This document shows positions 1 through 42,052 of a DNA stretch of 64,000 bases, piece by piece. Made by a program: the position numbers and the translations under genes. Each line of letters begins with the position of its first letter. Position 1 is the stretch's first letter. Below the pieces are notes generated by a model. That model had not been told where the DNA came from, ran no database searches, and worked only from the letters and a program-made list of their open reading frames with translations. Where the stretch lies: the NCBI RefSeq assembly GCF_964019385.1, contig NC_088643.1, forward strand, positions 46,353,910 to 46,417,909, given 5' to 3'. Source of the DNA: Sycon ciliatum (taxonomy: Eukaryota > Porifera > Calcarea > Leucosolenida > Sycettidae).

Positions 1-1040
1 GACATTGGTGGGCGATACAATACTCAATAGTGCTGGGCAAGGGCATCATGTTTAGACCATCATGATCTTGACTGGAACACTGCGACTGCAGTCAACGAGT
101 GTGAGGTTTGAGGATAGGGGTTAGAATGTGATCATAAGCTGGGAATAGTATTATGGTGTACAGGGTGAATGCATCTATGTGTACTACATGTACATGTAGT
201 ATAAAACTGCCATGCGCTGGTAGATATTATCTTGGTACAACAGGACTGTTGGTGAGTTGCTTCTCCCCCGGTAGAGCTTCACAGGGCTGGGGTATTTCCG
301 CTTTGTCTATGCTTTTCCACATGGACTGAGTACAGTGCACTAGTGTATCGTTGCATCATGTCGCGGCAAGTAAACATTTTCCTGTCTGTTGAATAGGTTC
401 ACCTCCTCCGGACTTACCCTTACTTCGTCCAAATGCTCAGTATTTCGTGGCTGGATGCACTGTTTCACTGCCCCTATCAGTTCAGGCTACAATCAGTACA
501 AATGTGCATGTAGGTTGAGGGTCTCTCTGGCTAATCAGGCTATTCTGAACTGACACGGAGCACAGTGCATGTACAATGTAGGTCTTCCTCCAGTATAGGG
601 AGCCAGCAATACTCATCCCTTCACGGCTCTCCTGGCCCTAGGCCCTGGAGTCTGGGTCAGACAGTCTTTGTTCACCCTTTCCGCCTTTGGTTTCGTCGCG
701 TGCCGCGCTACAATGCAGAAGCAATCGGAATGTTTGTGCATGAACTTGTGTTAGCATTCTTCCTCCCCCGCGAGCGTGCACGGGAATCGCACAGCTTTGA
801 ACCATGCTGGTGGCCTGATCTCATAATGGTTAAACCACCACCACCTCAGGCATTTCGCAAAGTCTGCAGTGCACGGTAAAGATTAGCTTGCGTAGGTTGC
901 GCTGGTTTTCACGTATTACCATCATGCGTACTCGGAGTCATCTTTATGGTGATGGTAAACTGCAAGGGGACCCTGAAGCCGTCTGTGGAGGTTTACTGAC
1001 ATTAGCTGTTTTCTCGTTTCCCATGTTTTGTTTCGTGCAG
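1..1040. other. Upstream region of the forkhead gene
   Basis: No coding region could be supported here. A TATAAAA-like string at 200-206 follows a short palindrome around ACATGTACATGT and might be a core promoter, but nothing confirms transcription start. The right edge is a strong 3' splice-site sequence, so part of this stretch is probably a 5' UTR intron or exon of the forkhead gene. Confidence 0.3.
1021..1040 (+). promoter_or_regulatory. Probable 3' splice site in the forkhead 5' UTR
   Basis: A pyrimidine-rich run ends in GTGCAG at 1040, 51 bases before the forkhead start codon. It looks like a normal acceptor and implies a non-coding upstream exon. No matching donor was assigned. Confidence 0.45.
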
Positions 1041-1091
1041 GACTTCACCCTTGCTGAGTCTGCAGCAGATATATACCGTAGCCGGTGAGCT

Positions 1092-2888
1092 ATGCAAGTG
1101 TTAGATGCGTTCTCGTCCAGTTGCTCTCACAGTGGACCAGCAGGCATGCATCACTATACGGACAGAGGCAGCCCTCCAGACCTGCCACGCCATTTCAAGT
1201 ATCCCGGTGACCTCCTGGATCAGCCCGCACAGCCTGCTGCTGCTGCAAGTATGATGTGCTTGCCACCGCCTCCTCCTCAGCAAGACCAGCAACTGCAGCA
1301 GCATCAGCACACCAGTGCAGGAGTAGCGATGCGTGGCCAAGACGGTCATCACTCTTCCCAAGCCCTCAGTGCCGCAGCTGCAGCGGTCTCCTCCGTTCCG
1401 AGTTCAGCAGCCACCGGAGCTGTGACAATGGCTACGCCAGCTCAGCCCACAAGTCTGTCCATAGAGCAGACCCACAGCTCTAGTAGTGATCTTCTGTCGC
1501 CGTTGACTCCGGCTGGCGATAGCCTGGGTTACTGTCAAGAGGTAGTGCGGGCTTATGATCGAGAAGTGAAACCCAAGAAGGGTCGCTCGGCACAGTCCAG
1601 TACCAAGCCACCATACTCGTACATTGCCCTCATCTCCATGGCAATCTCTTCGACTCCTGACAAGCGCCTAACACTGGGTGAGATATGCGACTTCATCATG
1701 GACCACTTTCCCTACTATCGCGAGAAGTGGCCCGCCTGGCAGAACTCTATTCGCCACAACCTCTCACTGAATGACTGCTTTGTGAAGATACCACGCGACA
1801 CTAACAACCCAGGCAAGGGTAACTACTGGGCCCTAGACCCAGCCAGCTCCGATATGTTCAAGAATGGCAGTTTCCTGAGACGCCGCAAGAGGTACACCAG
1901 ACGTCCGACACACCGGATGTTCCTGGGTGACGCATCAGCCTACAACAGTGACATGGCCATGTACTACGGTGCCCTGGCTGCAAACGGCGGCGCAGGGGCC
2001 ATGCCCGGGTTTCCACCGCCTCACCTCTACCCGTGCCACGGTATGCCCGGACAGCAAGGCACTGGCGGACCGGCAACAGTTCACGAGCACTTCGCGCAGA
2101 TGGCCCAGGGGCACTGTTCGGAGTGGCCTGCGTCCGTGCTGACTGAGCATGCTCAACGTCGCCTCGATGCCGAGGCGTGTGGACCGTGCTATGACCCTAG
2201 CGAGTGGGCTGCAGGACATACCGGGTCAGCTACACAAATAGTGCCTGATGCTGCTGATAGTGCTCTGCCAATACTGGTGGATCCATCTCCTGCTCATCTG
2301 CCCGCTACCAGCACCAGCAGTGATGTGCTGTCCTCTCTGATGTCAGGATGTTCGGAGGGATCACCACCACCACTGAGGCCACTGTCCAACCACAGCCTGG
2401 TAACGGCACCTGATAGCTATCATTCGGATCTGCTGCTGCAGGGGATTACATCATCGAATAGCAGACTTGACGCCGGCAGTGCTGCAGGGCCACTAGGTCG
2501 TCCGGAATTTCATCCTGCCAGTGTAACGTCTGCTGCTCAGCTGCATTTGGGCACGTCTGCTGCTGACATGATGCCCTCCACAGCTCCGACCAGCGTGCCC
2601 GCCTCGTCAGCAGCAGCAGTCGCGGCGGCGGCGGCGGCTGCTGCTGGCATGTCCAGTGGTGGCCTGCCCGCGTCGATCAGCCAAGTCATGCACCAGCAGC
2701 AGCAACAACAGCAGCAGAGCATGGCGCAGTCGTACCGGAGTGTATGTCTGACGCCTCCGACACCGCTATCGGCAAGGGACGTGTACGGCGTTCCAGAGTA
2801 TCAGCTACCGGTGTCAAGCAGCCACTCTGGCGGTTTCCACGGCGATCCACTGCCACCCTACCCTCATCTCCACCACTGCACCGCCTAA
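1092..2888 (+). CDS. foxD: Forkhead-box transcription factor, FoxD-like
   Basis: A single open frame of 598 residues encodes a DNA-binding regulator expected in the nucleus. The forkhead (winged-helix) domain covers about residues 172-270, beginning [14 protein letters not shown]. It contains the recognition helix [15 protein letters not shown] at 216-230, with the DNA-contacting Asn218 and His222, and ends GSFLRRRKR. The string [17 protein letters not shown] and the RRRKR tail fit FoxD best among the subfamilies I compared from memory; FoxE is the main alternative. Flanking regions are low complexity: Ala/Ser/Gln-rich at the N terminus, a polyalanine run near 2620-2645 and a polyglutamine run near 2692-2718. 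I see no clear eh1 repressor motif. The start is supported by an in-frame TGA at 1086-1088. A coding region without introns is common in Fox genes. Confidence 0.93.
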   Translation: MQVLDAFSSSCSHSGPAGMHHYTDRGSPPDLPRHFKYPGDLLDQPAQPAAAASMMCLPPPPPQQDQQLQQHQHTSAGVAMRGQDGHHSSQALSAAAAAVSSVPSSAATGAVTMATPAQPTSLSIEQTHSSSSDLLSPLTPAGDSLGYCQEVVRAYDREVKPKKGRSAQSSTKPPYSYIALISMAISSTPDKRLTLGEICDFIMDHFPYYREKWPAWQNSIRHNLSLNDCFVKIPRDTNNPGKGNYWALDPASSDMFKNGSFLRRRKRYTRRPTHRMFLGDASAYNSDMAMYYGALAANGGAGAMPGFPPPHLYPCHGMPGQQGTGGPATVHEHFAQMAQGHCSEWPASVLTEHAQRRLDAEACGPCYDPSEWAAGHTGSATQIVPDAADSALPILVDPSPAHLPATSTSSDVLSSLMSGCSEGSPPPLRPLSNHSLVTAPDSYHSDLLLQGITSSNSRLDAGSAAGPLGRPEFHPASVTSAAQLHLGTSAADMMPSTAPTSVPASSAAAVAAAAAAAAGMSSGGLPASISQVMHQQQQQQQQSMAQSYRSVCLTPPTPLSARDVYGVPEYQLPVSSSHSGGFHGDPLPPYPHLHHCTA

Positions 2889-3066
2889 TGCAAGTGTGTT
2901 AGCACCGCGTACGTGTCCGCTCTACTCAGCCTGCCTGGAAGACCTCACTAGTCTTGCTCTTGTTTTCATTGACACAGCTAATGCAAGAGTGTTAGCACCA
3001 AATACTAGTACTTATCTCAGCTTGCCTGGAAGCATTCAGTCTTGCTCTTGTTTTCATCGACACAAC
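2886..3066 (+). repeat. Direct duplication starting at the forkhead stop codon
   Basis: Two copies of about 85-90 bp lie side by side (about 2886-2976 and 2979-3066). Each begins TAATGCAAG.GTGTTAGCACC and ends TTGCTCTTGTTTTCAT.GACACA. The first copy contains the forkhead stop codon, so the duplication took in the end of the coding region and extended the 3' UTR. Confidence 0.8.
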
Positions 3067-4389
3067 CTTGATCCCACCCAGTGTTTTATATGACAACATC
3101 GCACTGCATGTTGTGTCCCTACAGTCCTAATTGCCTTGATTGATTAGAATGGTGCGCTTTCACTTCGACTTTCCTTTATCCATGCCACCACGCACCCTGA
3201 TGATAAACACGTTTGAAGGTAATGGTGAACTTTTTGAACTCAAAATGACATCATTAGTTGTAAATGATGCAATTTGGGAGATCCATCAGACTCGAACACA
3301 TTGACTTCACTTCAATCATGCATTATTTGACCATTTACCGTGACTGTTGATAACGTTTACTGCGGAAGCCGCATGTGAGTAGCTAGTGATTCCGCTCACG
3401 ACACCAGCTAGCCAGTGTCAGCATCATTTTCACATACGAGCACTGCGGCCTAGCCTTGCGTGCATGCGTCATTTGCCTCCTCCTCCACCTGCGACTGCAC
3501 ATGCCATACGCAATCCTATCATGGCACTGATATGATGCATCCGACAATCAATAATCATTTCCACCGCGACGCAGCATTCCGGACCCATGGCGCAGTACTA
3601 TTACTGTATGATGATTGCAGTCACCATGGTCACAGCATTCGCTCAGTTTGATTTTGCTAAACTTCCTCCCTACCCCGCATCTTTACCTGTATGATCACAA
3701 CTCATGCCTGATACTGCCATACCAGCCAGCCTGCTGAGTGAGAATAACCTGCGACTTGACCCATCTGATCAGATCAACACAGTGATGGAAGGACAACAGT
3801 CAACACTGCTTTACATGATAACTCGGTGCACTGATAACTGACGTCGTGTGGTGTCTCCCGGGTGTCCTGGGTGAATGATAAGTCAGTGGGAATGATCCAA
3901 GGCAAGCAAGAAGAAAACACATGTGTGTCGGAATGCATGCGGACAAGCATAATAATGTATATTTTGACACTACTAGTGACACAAGAGTCCATGGGGGAGG
4001 GTATTGATTCTTGCGAGGAACCTTGACTTCAGATCACAGACAGTGCTAAAATGCTTTGGCAGGGTGTGATCATCACACGGCCATCCAGTGGACAAAAACA
4101 GGACCATTTCCCGATCGCTGAGGCAAACACATCGTTATGCTTCTCACGGGAACTGATGATAACAACAGGTAACAGTGGCACAGAACACACTGTGTTGCGA
4201 ATAGTGTTCCTGACTGCAGCCATAAACCGGTTGATAGCGTTGCTTTAGTCTATAGTACCGGTCTTGTGACCGGTCGGAATGGATGCATGCATGAACGTAT
4301 GGGGTCAAGCCCTGGGAGCAGGTCCTCTGTAATCTAGGGAGAGTAGGCCCTCTCAACACAGACTCAGTGTGCCCTCCGCCTTGTTTCGT
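3067..4389. other. Forkhead 3' flank, no gene recognised
   Basis: No open frame with recognisable content and no canonical AATAAA close to the forkhead stop were found. The poly(A) site of the forkhead gene is therefore unplaced. Confidence 0.4.
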
Positions 4390-4516
4390 ATCTAATATTG
4401 ACTGAGTACGAGGTCAATATAGGAAATAAAAGCCGGGTAAAAGACAGAGGTGCAGTCGAGGTCTTTTACGAGGTTTGTATTTCCTATATTGACCTAGTAC
4501 GAAGTCAATATTAGAT
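4390..4516. repeat. Foldback (inverted) repeat
   Basis: The arms start ATCTAATATTGACTGAGTAC and return as the reverse complement ending at 4516, meeting around GTAAAAGAC/GTCTTTTAC. This is a small foldback MITE-like unit of about 127 bp with a few mismatches. One arm carries AATAAA near 4423. Confidence 0.75.
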
Positions 4517-4759
4517 TTACCACGACTAGCCAAAGCATTGTGTTCAATCCCTAAATAGGAGTCAAATATAAGCAGTCAATATAGCCCTAAGCAGGGCCGG
4601 AGGCTGCTTTCCGCGGGGCGGTGCGGCCGAAGGGCCATCTTTTTTAAGGGGGTCTGGGGGTCCTGCCGCAGAAATATTTTGGAATTTAGACGGCAAATCC
4701 TGCACTCTGGGCGACTCCCTGTACAAAATCATACATCGAAACTTTTTCTCCCCGGTTTT

Positions 4760-5730
4760 GGACGTTCCACGTGGACCTCGTCAGGTTGAGCATCTATCCG
4801 TTTTCATGGTTTTTGTTTCGCTCTGTAAAGAGCACTTAGGGTTCCCTGTAACAAGACTCTCCCGCATCATACAGGGAAATGCCTCCGGCATGCCTACGGT
4901 GCTACACCTGAAGCGCGAGGGGTATGATCTGTCTACAAAGTACGGAATTCCTGGATCAACTTGTCATCCGCTATGGTCGGCAGCCGCTTGCCCTGCCAGC
5001 GCAACGTGATGGTTCTGGGAAGCCCTTCTCCCTTCAGCATGGCCTTGACTGCCCGAAAGGTGGGCTTATCAACTACAAGCGAGGCCACAATGATCTGCGT
5101 GATAGCGATGCAAAGCTAGATGACAATAATTATGATGGCATTCGGTGGTGTTGTCGTCGAGCCGATCATGGTGCCGGAGGGTGATCGGACGGGGCAGCCT
5201 GCTCTTCGGGCAGATTGGCTTGCCCGGGGTGTGTGGGAGGATAACAGGGTGGCGTTTTTTTTTTTATAGCCGCAGCATTGATGCCAACGCACCCACTCCC
5301 ACTCATCCTGGGAACCTACTTCCAACCGTGCTGCCAACGCCAAGAAGAGGAAGTGCAGGCCTCCGAGGACCTCTGTGGGTCTTTCACACCATTGGTGCGT
5401 TCCACGGACGTGGTGCTGCATCGAGAGTATGCAAGCTACCAGAAACGACTTACTAGTACTACTGTAGTCAAAGAACTTTATTCGAAATCCAAGATGATCC
5501 GGAGAAGAATAAGAGTAGTGGTAGCAGCAGAAGCGACTTGCTGGTCGCCTCGCCCTCAAGTGGGACAAGCCCGCTTTTCAATCATAATGGCTAGGGTGCG
5601 AATTCGTACCCGATTCGCAGTGTTCCACGCAGTCGACCTCCGGCTACACAGGTCCAGAAGGCGCCTGACTGGCCTGGCGATGCAGGATCGATGGTGCTGG
5701 GGTAGGCGCGCGCTAGGCATGGCCCATTGA
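4760..5730 (+). pseudogene. Decayed retroelement fragment (RT-associated C-terminal module)
   Basis: Pieces in shifting + frames read RYGRQPLALPAQRDGSGKPF, LQHGLDCPKGGL and NDLRDSDAKL, then PALRADWLARGVWEDNRVAF and SFTPLVRSTDVVL. They match, in order, a C-terminal module that I remember next to reverse transcriptases in invertebrate mobile elements: a Cys/His knuckle, an RHN-like motif and a nuclease-like stretch. The first Cys pair of the knuckle is mutated (RDGSG in place of CDGCG). Several frameshifts show it is dead. The related fragment at 6800-7717 lies on the other strand. The exact superfamily is uncertain. Confidence 0.6.
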
Positions 5731-5795
5731 GAACTGAATTCCGGCTGTTTTACGTGGAATTTCTTGGAGTTTTCCAATGTACCTGTACATCATGC

Positions 5796-6103
5796 ATTGT
5801 ACTGAAATATTAATTTTTATATATTTATATTTATTACAACATCTCAAGACTCGGTGGAAACACCGGTCAATATTAATGATTGCCAACCACGGCGAAAAAT
5901 AGAAGTAAGGAGGGGAAACAAAAAAGTAGCAAATCAAAGCAACAACAACTCAGTAAAGAAAGAGAATGTCAAATAAAAACAGTGAAAAGCAACAGAGACG
6001 CAAAGGACATGTGGATAATGACCTACTTTATGTCGTAGTAAATAAGGGGCGGCACGGATCTCTTGGAATTTTTCTTTGTATTGTACTGAAATATTAATTT
6101 TTC
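5796..6103 (+). repeat. Short direct repeat pair
   Basis: TTGTACTGAAATATTAATTT occurs near 5797 and again near 6080, with similar TCTTGGA-TTTTTC sequence before each. This is probably remnant duplication; no gene lies between the copies. Confidence 0.5.
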
Positions 6104-6214
6104 TTTTCTTTTCATGGTGCTTTTATTTTATCACATGATTCACATCTATAGACTTCATCTTGCCCTGAAAGAAGCGGTTACCCGAAAAAAAAGGAAAAGA
6201 ATAAAAGTCCACTG

Positions 6215-6295
6215 TACCCAGTCCACTGTCTGGTCCGTACCCAGTCCACTGTACTCAGTCACTGTACTCAGTCCACTGTCTGTACCCAGTTTACG
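6215..6295 (+). repeat. CAGTCCACTGTACC-type tandem repeats, left cluster
   Basis: Several irregular copies of (GTAC)CCAGTCCACTGT occur here. The same motif recurs at about 7847-7880 and 8088-8180, on the far side of a retroelement fragment. Confidence 0.75.
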
Positions 6296-6799
6296 GGTGA
6301 ACAAAACACGATTTGCCATGGCGGAGGATTGGAAAACAAGTCACACATAATGATGACGTCACACGTGATCAGAGAGCAAGAGAAGCATAGCATAGTCCGC
6401 ACAATCACGGGCCAAGGCTCAACGGGACACCTTAGCCTCCACGACAGCCAGGGAGGCACAGCCATCCATCGGAGGCTGCCAAACTCGGCGAGCTCCACAC
6501 AGACACATGACACTCGAACGCAGCAGGGTGAAAGCCAGCCTACAGCGGAGGTGGGCAATAATATGCCTCCCTCCCACGTAGCGACTGGAGGTGTGCAATC
6601 CTGCTCACCAGTGCAGCAGCACCCTTGCCGCATCCTCCGGTGGAAGAGAGCACAAAGGGGAGAAAAGTGGATCGCTCCACTTCTCGGACTCTCCGATCGT
6701 ATCGACGCCGTTTCTCTAGCTCGTGGTGCCGGTACCAGGCGGAGAGAGAGGAGGTGCGGGTCGAAGAGACGAAGACGCATAAGGGTTGAACACCCGTAC

Positions 6800-7717
6800 A
6801 TCAATAAAAGTGGGTTCGAACCGAACCCCCCCCCCCAAACTCCACTGGCCACCACATCCAAACGAGCTTCAACGGATCCTCGGTTGATGCTGACCGGAGC
6901 TGGAACTGCTCCCCAGTCAGGGGTTGGAGATGTGGCTCCACTGCGACGTAGTGGGCGACACCCTTCAATGAGCTTGCCAGTATGTCACGCACCTCGTTAT
7001 GGCGGATCGAGGGGAACCCACCGAAGGGACAGGACAGGACGTGAGCAGTGGTGAATGCCTTCTCACAAACACACGTGGTGGGCAGGCGAGAAGGGGTCCA
7101 ACCGTAGCGGAGGCAGAGGCCATCCCGGAATTCCCCCTTCGACACTTGAAGCGAAGCCATGGCAAGCGATGGGTCGGCAGGTGAGCCAGCTTGATGCTCC
7201 CTTCTCCTCTGCCAGACTGATAGCGAGATCGAGTTCGCTGTGCTCGGTGCGGAACGTGTCGGCAGCAATCTTCAATGCCTTTCTGGCCTCAGAGCGAGCC
7301 TGACTCTTGGCCCTGCGAACACAGGCAAGACCATCATCGAGGTGCTCCTCTTGCGCCATGATCTTGTCTGAGGGCAGTGGTGATTAGCCTGGAGGTGCCG
7401 TACTGTGAGCCAAAGGTGGTAGGGTTGGCCACGCCAAGGCCTCCATGCCGGCAGGGGAAAGTGAGCAAAATGCACTCAGCTTCACTGGGCGCCGTCTGTC
7501 CACTAATGGCAGGGATAAGGCGGCTGTGGATGATGTCCTCCAGGGGTGCCAGCTGTTCTGCAGCACTATCGAGAACCCGACACAGGGAGGACCACCGGTG
7601 TTGGAGGCTGTTCACCAGTGCAGAGTATGCTGCTTGAGACTGTGATCGGGCGAAATCCGTCAGCTTGCACAGCTCCTGTGACCAGTTGGCCACCTTGGAA
7701 GCCACAAACTCCTGCAC
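6800..7717 (-). pseudogene. Decayed retroelement fragment, reverse strand
   Basis: Three overlapping minus frames connect through frameshifts. Order: FVASKVANWSQELCKL, YSALVNSLQHRWSSLCRVLD, LEDIIHSRLIPAISG and HGGLGVANPTTF; then EKGASSWLTCRPIACHGFAS; then FRDGLCLRYGW, LPTTCVCEKAFTTAHVLSC, RHNEVRDI and LQPLTGEQF. The CVC-X7-H-X3-C knuckle followed by RHN.VRD resembles the C-terminal region of restriction-like-endonuclease non-LTR elements, although the family could be another RT-bearing group. No upstream RT catalytic box was seen. It is broken by frameshifts. Confidence 0.65.
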
Positions 7718-7844
7718 GAACTGATCAGTTCCGATGGCTGGTCCAAGGTGGCCCCGTCAGTGGTGATAGACACACCCGTGCCGGCGAAGATGGTCTCGGC
7801 CGCCTCTTCTTATCTAGCTTGTCCAGCTTGACGACGAGGACGGC

Positions 7845-8185
7845 CAGTCCACTGACCACTATACCCAGTTCACTGAGTGACGAGTCCCAGGCCCGGCGGA
7901 ACTGGTCCGGTTGGTCAGGCCCGGATGATGGCCGGACCAACATTTTGGCCACCAACGTGTGTTTATTGCTGAGGAGGTCATGTGTACACCCTCCATATCA
8001 TACACAACTGAGTAGCATTATGAAAGGTTAGGGTGTGGCCGGACCAATCACAAACTGTTTCCGCCGGTCCTGCTGACCACTGTACCCAGTCCACTGACCA
8101 CTGTACCCAGTCCACTGACCACTGTACCCAGTCCACGTACTGTATCCAGTCCACTGGTCTGTACCCAGTCCACTGTCCACAGTGA
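7845..8185 (+). repeat. CAGTCCACTG repeats, right cluster
   Basis: TGACCACTGTACCCAGTCCAC recurs at least three times in a row between about 8088 and 8140, with variants before and after. It matches the cluster at 6215-6295, so the two clusters bracket the dead retroelement. Confidence 0.75.
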
Positions 8186-8680
8186 CACTATAATTGTAAC
8201 TCCGACTGGCCTGAGACCGGGCCGCTCTACCCTCTCTTTCCTGTTCGGTTCACAAACCAGGGAGTCCACAACTTCGCACAATACAAGACATGATAAAAAA
8301 GTTTTTAAAAAACAACATGCATAATTATGACGTCACAGGTCAGGCAGCACGATTATTTTTGGGCTTCACAAAACAATCATTTTTCAGTTTGAATCGCGCG
8401 ATATTGTATTGAAAAGAAGAAAAGTGCCAGCTCACTGGAACATTATTGGTGGCTGCAATTATTTGTAGAGGCCTATACTGGACGTCAGCTAGCTGGACCT
8501 CTCGTCGAGGAATGTAGTCTTCAGTTTACGAAGTATGATTTCTAATGCGGATAGACTTTGTAATAATCGTAATAACTACCTTTTCAACGTGCGACACGCA
8601 GATATGCGTTTGACTACCTACAATTGTAAGCCCATTTAGGCCAGAGCTTCTTACATTTGTTTCCCTCTTGCCGCCGGAGA
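8186..8680 (+). promoter_or_regulatory. HDAC3 upstream region
   Basis: No gene was recognised. The stretch immediately precedes the HDAC3 start codon and must contain its promoter and 5' UTR unless a further non-coding exon exists. An in-frame stop at 8627-8629 lies upstream of the chosen start. No TATA box stands out. Confidence 0.4.
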
Positions 8681-39058
<30,378 letters not shown>

Positions 39059-39069
<11 letters not shown>

Positions 39070-39185
39070 GCCTACACACAGCTGCTGCTCTGTATATGAT
39101 TACGTATATGAAACGAACAAAGAACAAATAAGCAACAAAGAGCAAATAAGCCTAGCTGCTGCTCTGCAAGTGATGATATGATGTA
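39059..39185 (+). repeat. Duplication of the HDAC3 coding end
   Basis: AGAGCAAGTAAGCC...AGCTGCTGCTCTG at about 39059-39097 recurs as AGAGCAAATAAGCC.TAGCTGCTGCTCTG at about 39138-39168. The second copy lies in the 3' UTR. Confidence 0.7.
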
Positions 39186-39707
39186 TATACACGTGTACCA
39201 TCATGTATATCTACTACATATGTGCACTGCATTCGTTTTTCTTGTAATGCTTCGGAGCTGCATCCCCAATTGCACATTATTTTGCATGTCCCGCAAGCAG
39301 ATTTGTGTACATATTTTGATCCCAAGTGTCATTGTGTTCTTGTGTTGTATATTGTTACTACTTTTCTCAACCGTATTCGATTATTTACTCAGCAACTCTG
39401 CTTGTACATTTCTACGTGTAAGTACTCTTTAGTGGAGTATTGATCCCCCAGCCTATTGTTCACCCTGAGATCCAGTGTGCGACTCCCCCAGTGTGCTTGA
39501 CTTTATTTGGATTCTATTCTACACATGCTTTGAGTATCATGAATGTGTTTGTGTATTATATGTGTGAGTTTTCTATTGCTATTGGTTTGGATTTGATTCG
39601 ACTCTTTTAGCAGCACTGCTTTCACCGTTGTTGATGGCGGTGGAGTTTGTGAACAGTACAGTCATGCTGTAATTTCCTTTCCACTCACTCAACCCTTTTT
39701 TCTTCAG

Positions 39708-39738
39708 GTTAACGAAGCGGACATTTGAACGTTAAAAT
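39708..39738 (+). CDS. hdac3: Possible alternative HDAC3 last exon
   Basis: A good acceptor (TTTTTTCTTCAG) precedes bases that would code LTKRTFER and a stop if joined to a donor at 39066. Whether it is used cannot be told; it would replace the final Lys-stop by a nine-residue basic tail. Confidence 0.3.
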
Positions 39739-40292
39739 AGCACTGAAATGCAGTGTAGAGTGCCCATTATCCCCACCCCTTGGGGCGCAGGGCTGTTTCC
39801 AAGCCGTTCGGAAAAGGTAGCGGTCACACATCCATCTAAAACATGCCGATCTCCTTATACAGTAGGTATCGGTTATAGCGTGGGTGTACGAAAAACTACT
39901 TTCCATTCTCATTTCCGATATTTCTTACACACGATAAATCCAGTGTGACATAATGATTATTATCATAATCATGCATGTGCACAGAGGCAGGAAGATCATC
40001 GTACATGCCGTTACGTAGTGCTACTGCATCGTACATGCCATCACGTAGTGCTACTGTTCATGTGGCTGGTCATAGTCAGTAGGCTTTTAATGTGGCTATG
40101 CAACATGAGTTACATGACCACCACAACAGTTGAACCTGCAGCACTACGACCCAACGCGAGTCAGGTCGGAACTGCATTGGACGGATGTTATTACTACAGG
40201 CGATACACTTTGTACTAATCTGGCATGTTTCGCTACACAAAGTCCATTCTTAGGACCGATCTATTCTACTATGCGATGAAATTGCTTGTAAG

Positions 40293-40298
40293 AATAAA
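40293..40298 (+). terminator. hdac3: Candidate HDAC3 poly(A) signal
   Basis: AATAAA in AGAATAAAATT, about 1.2 kb after the HDAC3 stop. It is the first canonical hexamer I found on + after the gene. Confidence 0.45.
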
Positions 40299-40440
40299 AT
40301 TAACGTGCACTTGAAACCCATGTTCTGATTATGAAAACATGAGACTTCATTCTTGTAGGCAGTATTTTCTTTTACACGACCACGCTATAACCGATACGCA
40401 CTGTATTTCCATCATTTCTCATTCTCTTTGGCAGTACCAC

Positions 40441-40863
40441 AGAAGTCCATTCAGAAAAGGATGAGCGCTGGCTCTGGAGAGCTCCCGATGATTTTTCGTG
40501 ATTTCATGGTACACTCACTGTGCAGTGGCGCGAGATTCGAAACTTGAACAAGGGTCCAAGAAAGGTACCTCAACTGGGGATCGAACCGCAAATGTACTGT
40601 TATGCAAGTGGAGTGAACGGCCTGGATTTTCATGGTTTTTCCCCAATTTCAGTGCTTTGGGGGCAAAACCTGGCCGAAATCCTATTCCTTTTACGGCTTG
40701 CTCTTTGGAGAAATAGGCTTCAGAAACATACTACTTGTAGTAATTGGAAGAGCATTTCATGGGGATTGCCAACATGTGTGTCACAAAAACTCAAAATTTG
40801 ACCCATTGGCCATTCGTGGCCAAAAGCTAGGATATCATCTTTTTTTTCTGAATGGACTGTAGA
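40441..40863. mobile_element. TIR element with AGTCCATTCAGAAAA ends
   Basis: Left AGTCCATTCAGAAAAGGATG and right CATC(T)nCTGAATGGACT are inverted. The interior carries GGTTCGATCCCC (as seen on minus) near 40580, a tRNA-type B-box string. A second copy in opposite orientation starts at 63728 and runs off the window. Confidence 0.75.
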
Positions 40864-41040
40864 CACACACTTTTGGTGATTTTTTTGTCTCCAACCTGTT
40901 GTGATACATCTTGTGCACTGTTTGTATGGTGCTTCAGGTAAGAAAAACTCTACAATTTGGCCCTTCAATTCAATGCAAACTGGCAATTCGGATAGTTGAG
41001 GTCCGGATAATCGGCATTCTACTGTAGTATTATAACTACC

Positions 41041-41240
41041 ATGTGCGGTTCATCCACCGTCCGTCGAGGGTTCAATTTGCCGAAGGCAAAGAGTGGAATA
41101 CACAGACAGAAGAACGAGCAGTTGCAGCTTTGTAACTCCGAGTTTCACGGACTGAATCGATCATCAGACGAGAATAGTATTATTATGAATGAAGTTCTGA
41201 TTCATGAGTTGATTCAAGTTATTTATAACTGCACATGAAT
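41041..41240. mobile_element. Half copy of the GTTCATCC foldback family
   Basis: GGTTCATCCACCGTCCGTCG, CACAGACAGAAGAACGAGCA and GACTGAATCGATCATCAGA match, in inverse orientation, one arm of the element at 49058-49275. Confidence 0.75.
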
Positions 41241-41330
41241 AATGATTTCACCTCCAGTGTTCACAACTAGTTATTCACAACCCTCTATGACCACCAAGCC
41301 TATTTCAAACTTAGTAAGTTTGCATGTTAT

Positions 41331-41730
41331 CACCAAATCCTAGATTTTTGTAGCATGGGAAATTGTGGGCACAAGTCCACCAACTAAACCAGATTTTGAA
41401 CAGTCAGACGTGGACAATCTAGCACAAAACTGACAGGAAGTACTGAGACATTCCACGGCATGAAAGTCTTTGGAATTAGCCCTAATATCCATGAACCTTC
41501 CACTGAGTTGGAAGGCCGTTGGTTAGCGCTATCAAGCAGTGCTCAAGCTGACTTTCATGCCGTGGAATGTCTCAGTACTCTCTGTCAGTTTTTTTGCTAG
41601 ATTGTGCACGTCTGACTGTTCAAAATCTGGTTTAGTTGGTGGACTCGATCGCATAACTTGTGCCCACAATTTCCCATGTTACAAGTTTTTTTCTTTGGCT
41701 CACCATCTGAGTTCTAAATCCTAGATTCTT
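41331..41730. mobile_element. Foldback element, about 400 bp
   Basis: Outer AATCCTAGATT appears at both ends (same strand). Inside, TGGGAAATTGTGGGCACAAG, AACCAGATTTTGAACAGTCA and GAGACATTCCACGGCATGAA each return inverted, with the centre near 41510. A degenerate half copy is at about 57670-57820. Confidence 0.8.
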
Positions 41731-42052
41731 TACACTTCACACTTTCTTTGCGTACCTTTTGCTGTGTAGCTGGACATACATGTACAGTGCTGCTCAATGA
41801 AATCTGGAGAGATTTAGACAGCCATGCAACGCTGAACACTGTGAAGCCCCTGGCTTATGAACACTGCGTCATGGTCATGGGCTGTACATGGGTGCAGGGG
41901 TGCATGGTGCTACCTTACTCATGAGATTGCCGCTGGGATTTTATGGAGCATAACTACAACATGTAAGCCTGGTTGATAATGCCCTGCCTCCGCTTTTCAG
42001 CTAGGTGGCTATGTGTCTGAAAATAGCTGTTCTGATTCAAGAAACTCTAGTA

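Noticed and set aside
565-1088. Two short + frames upstream of the forkhead gene
   Set aside because: No family content; the second ends in a stop just before the forkhead ATG and contains the likely 3' splice site.
1101-2722. Minus and other-frame ORFs inside the forkhead gene
   Set aside because: Shadows of a GC-rich coding exon.
5116-5568. 150-residue minus frame
   Set aside because: Shadow of the + retroelement fragment, whose motifs make sense on + only.
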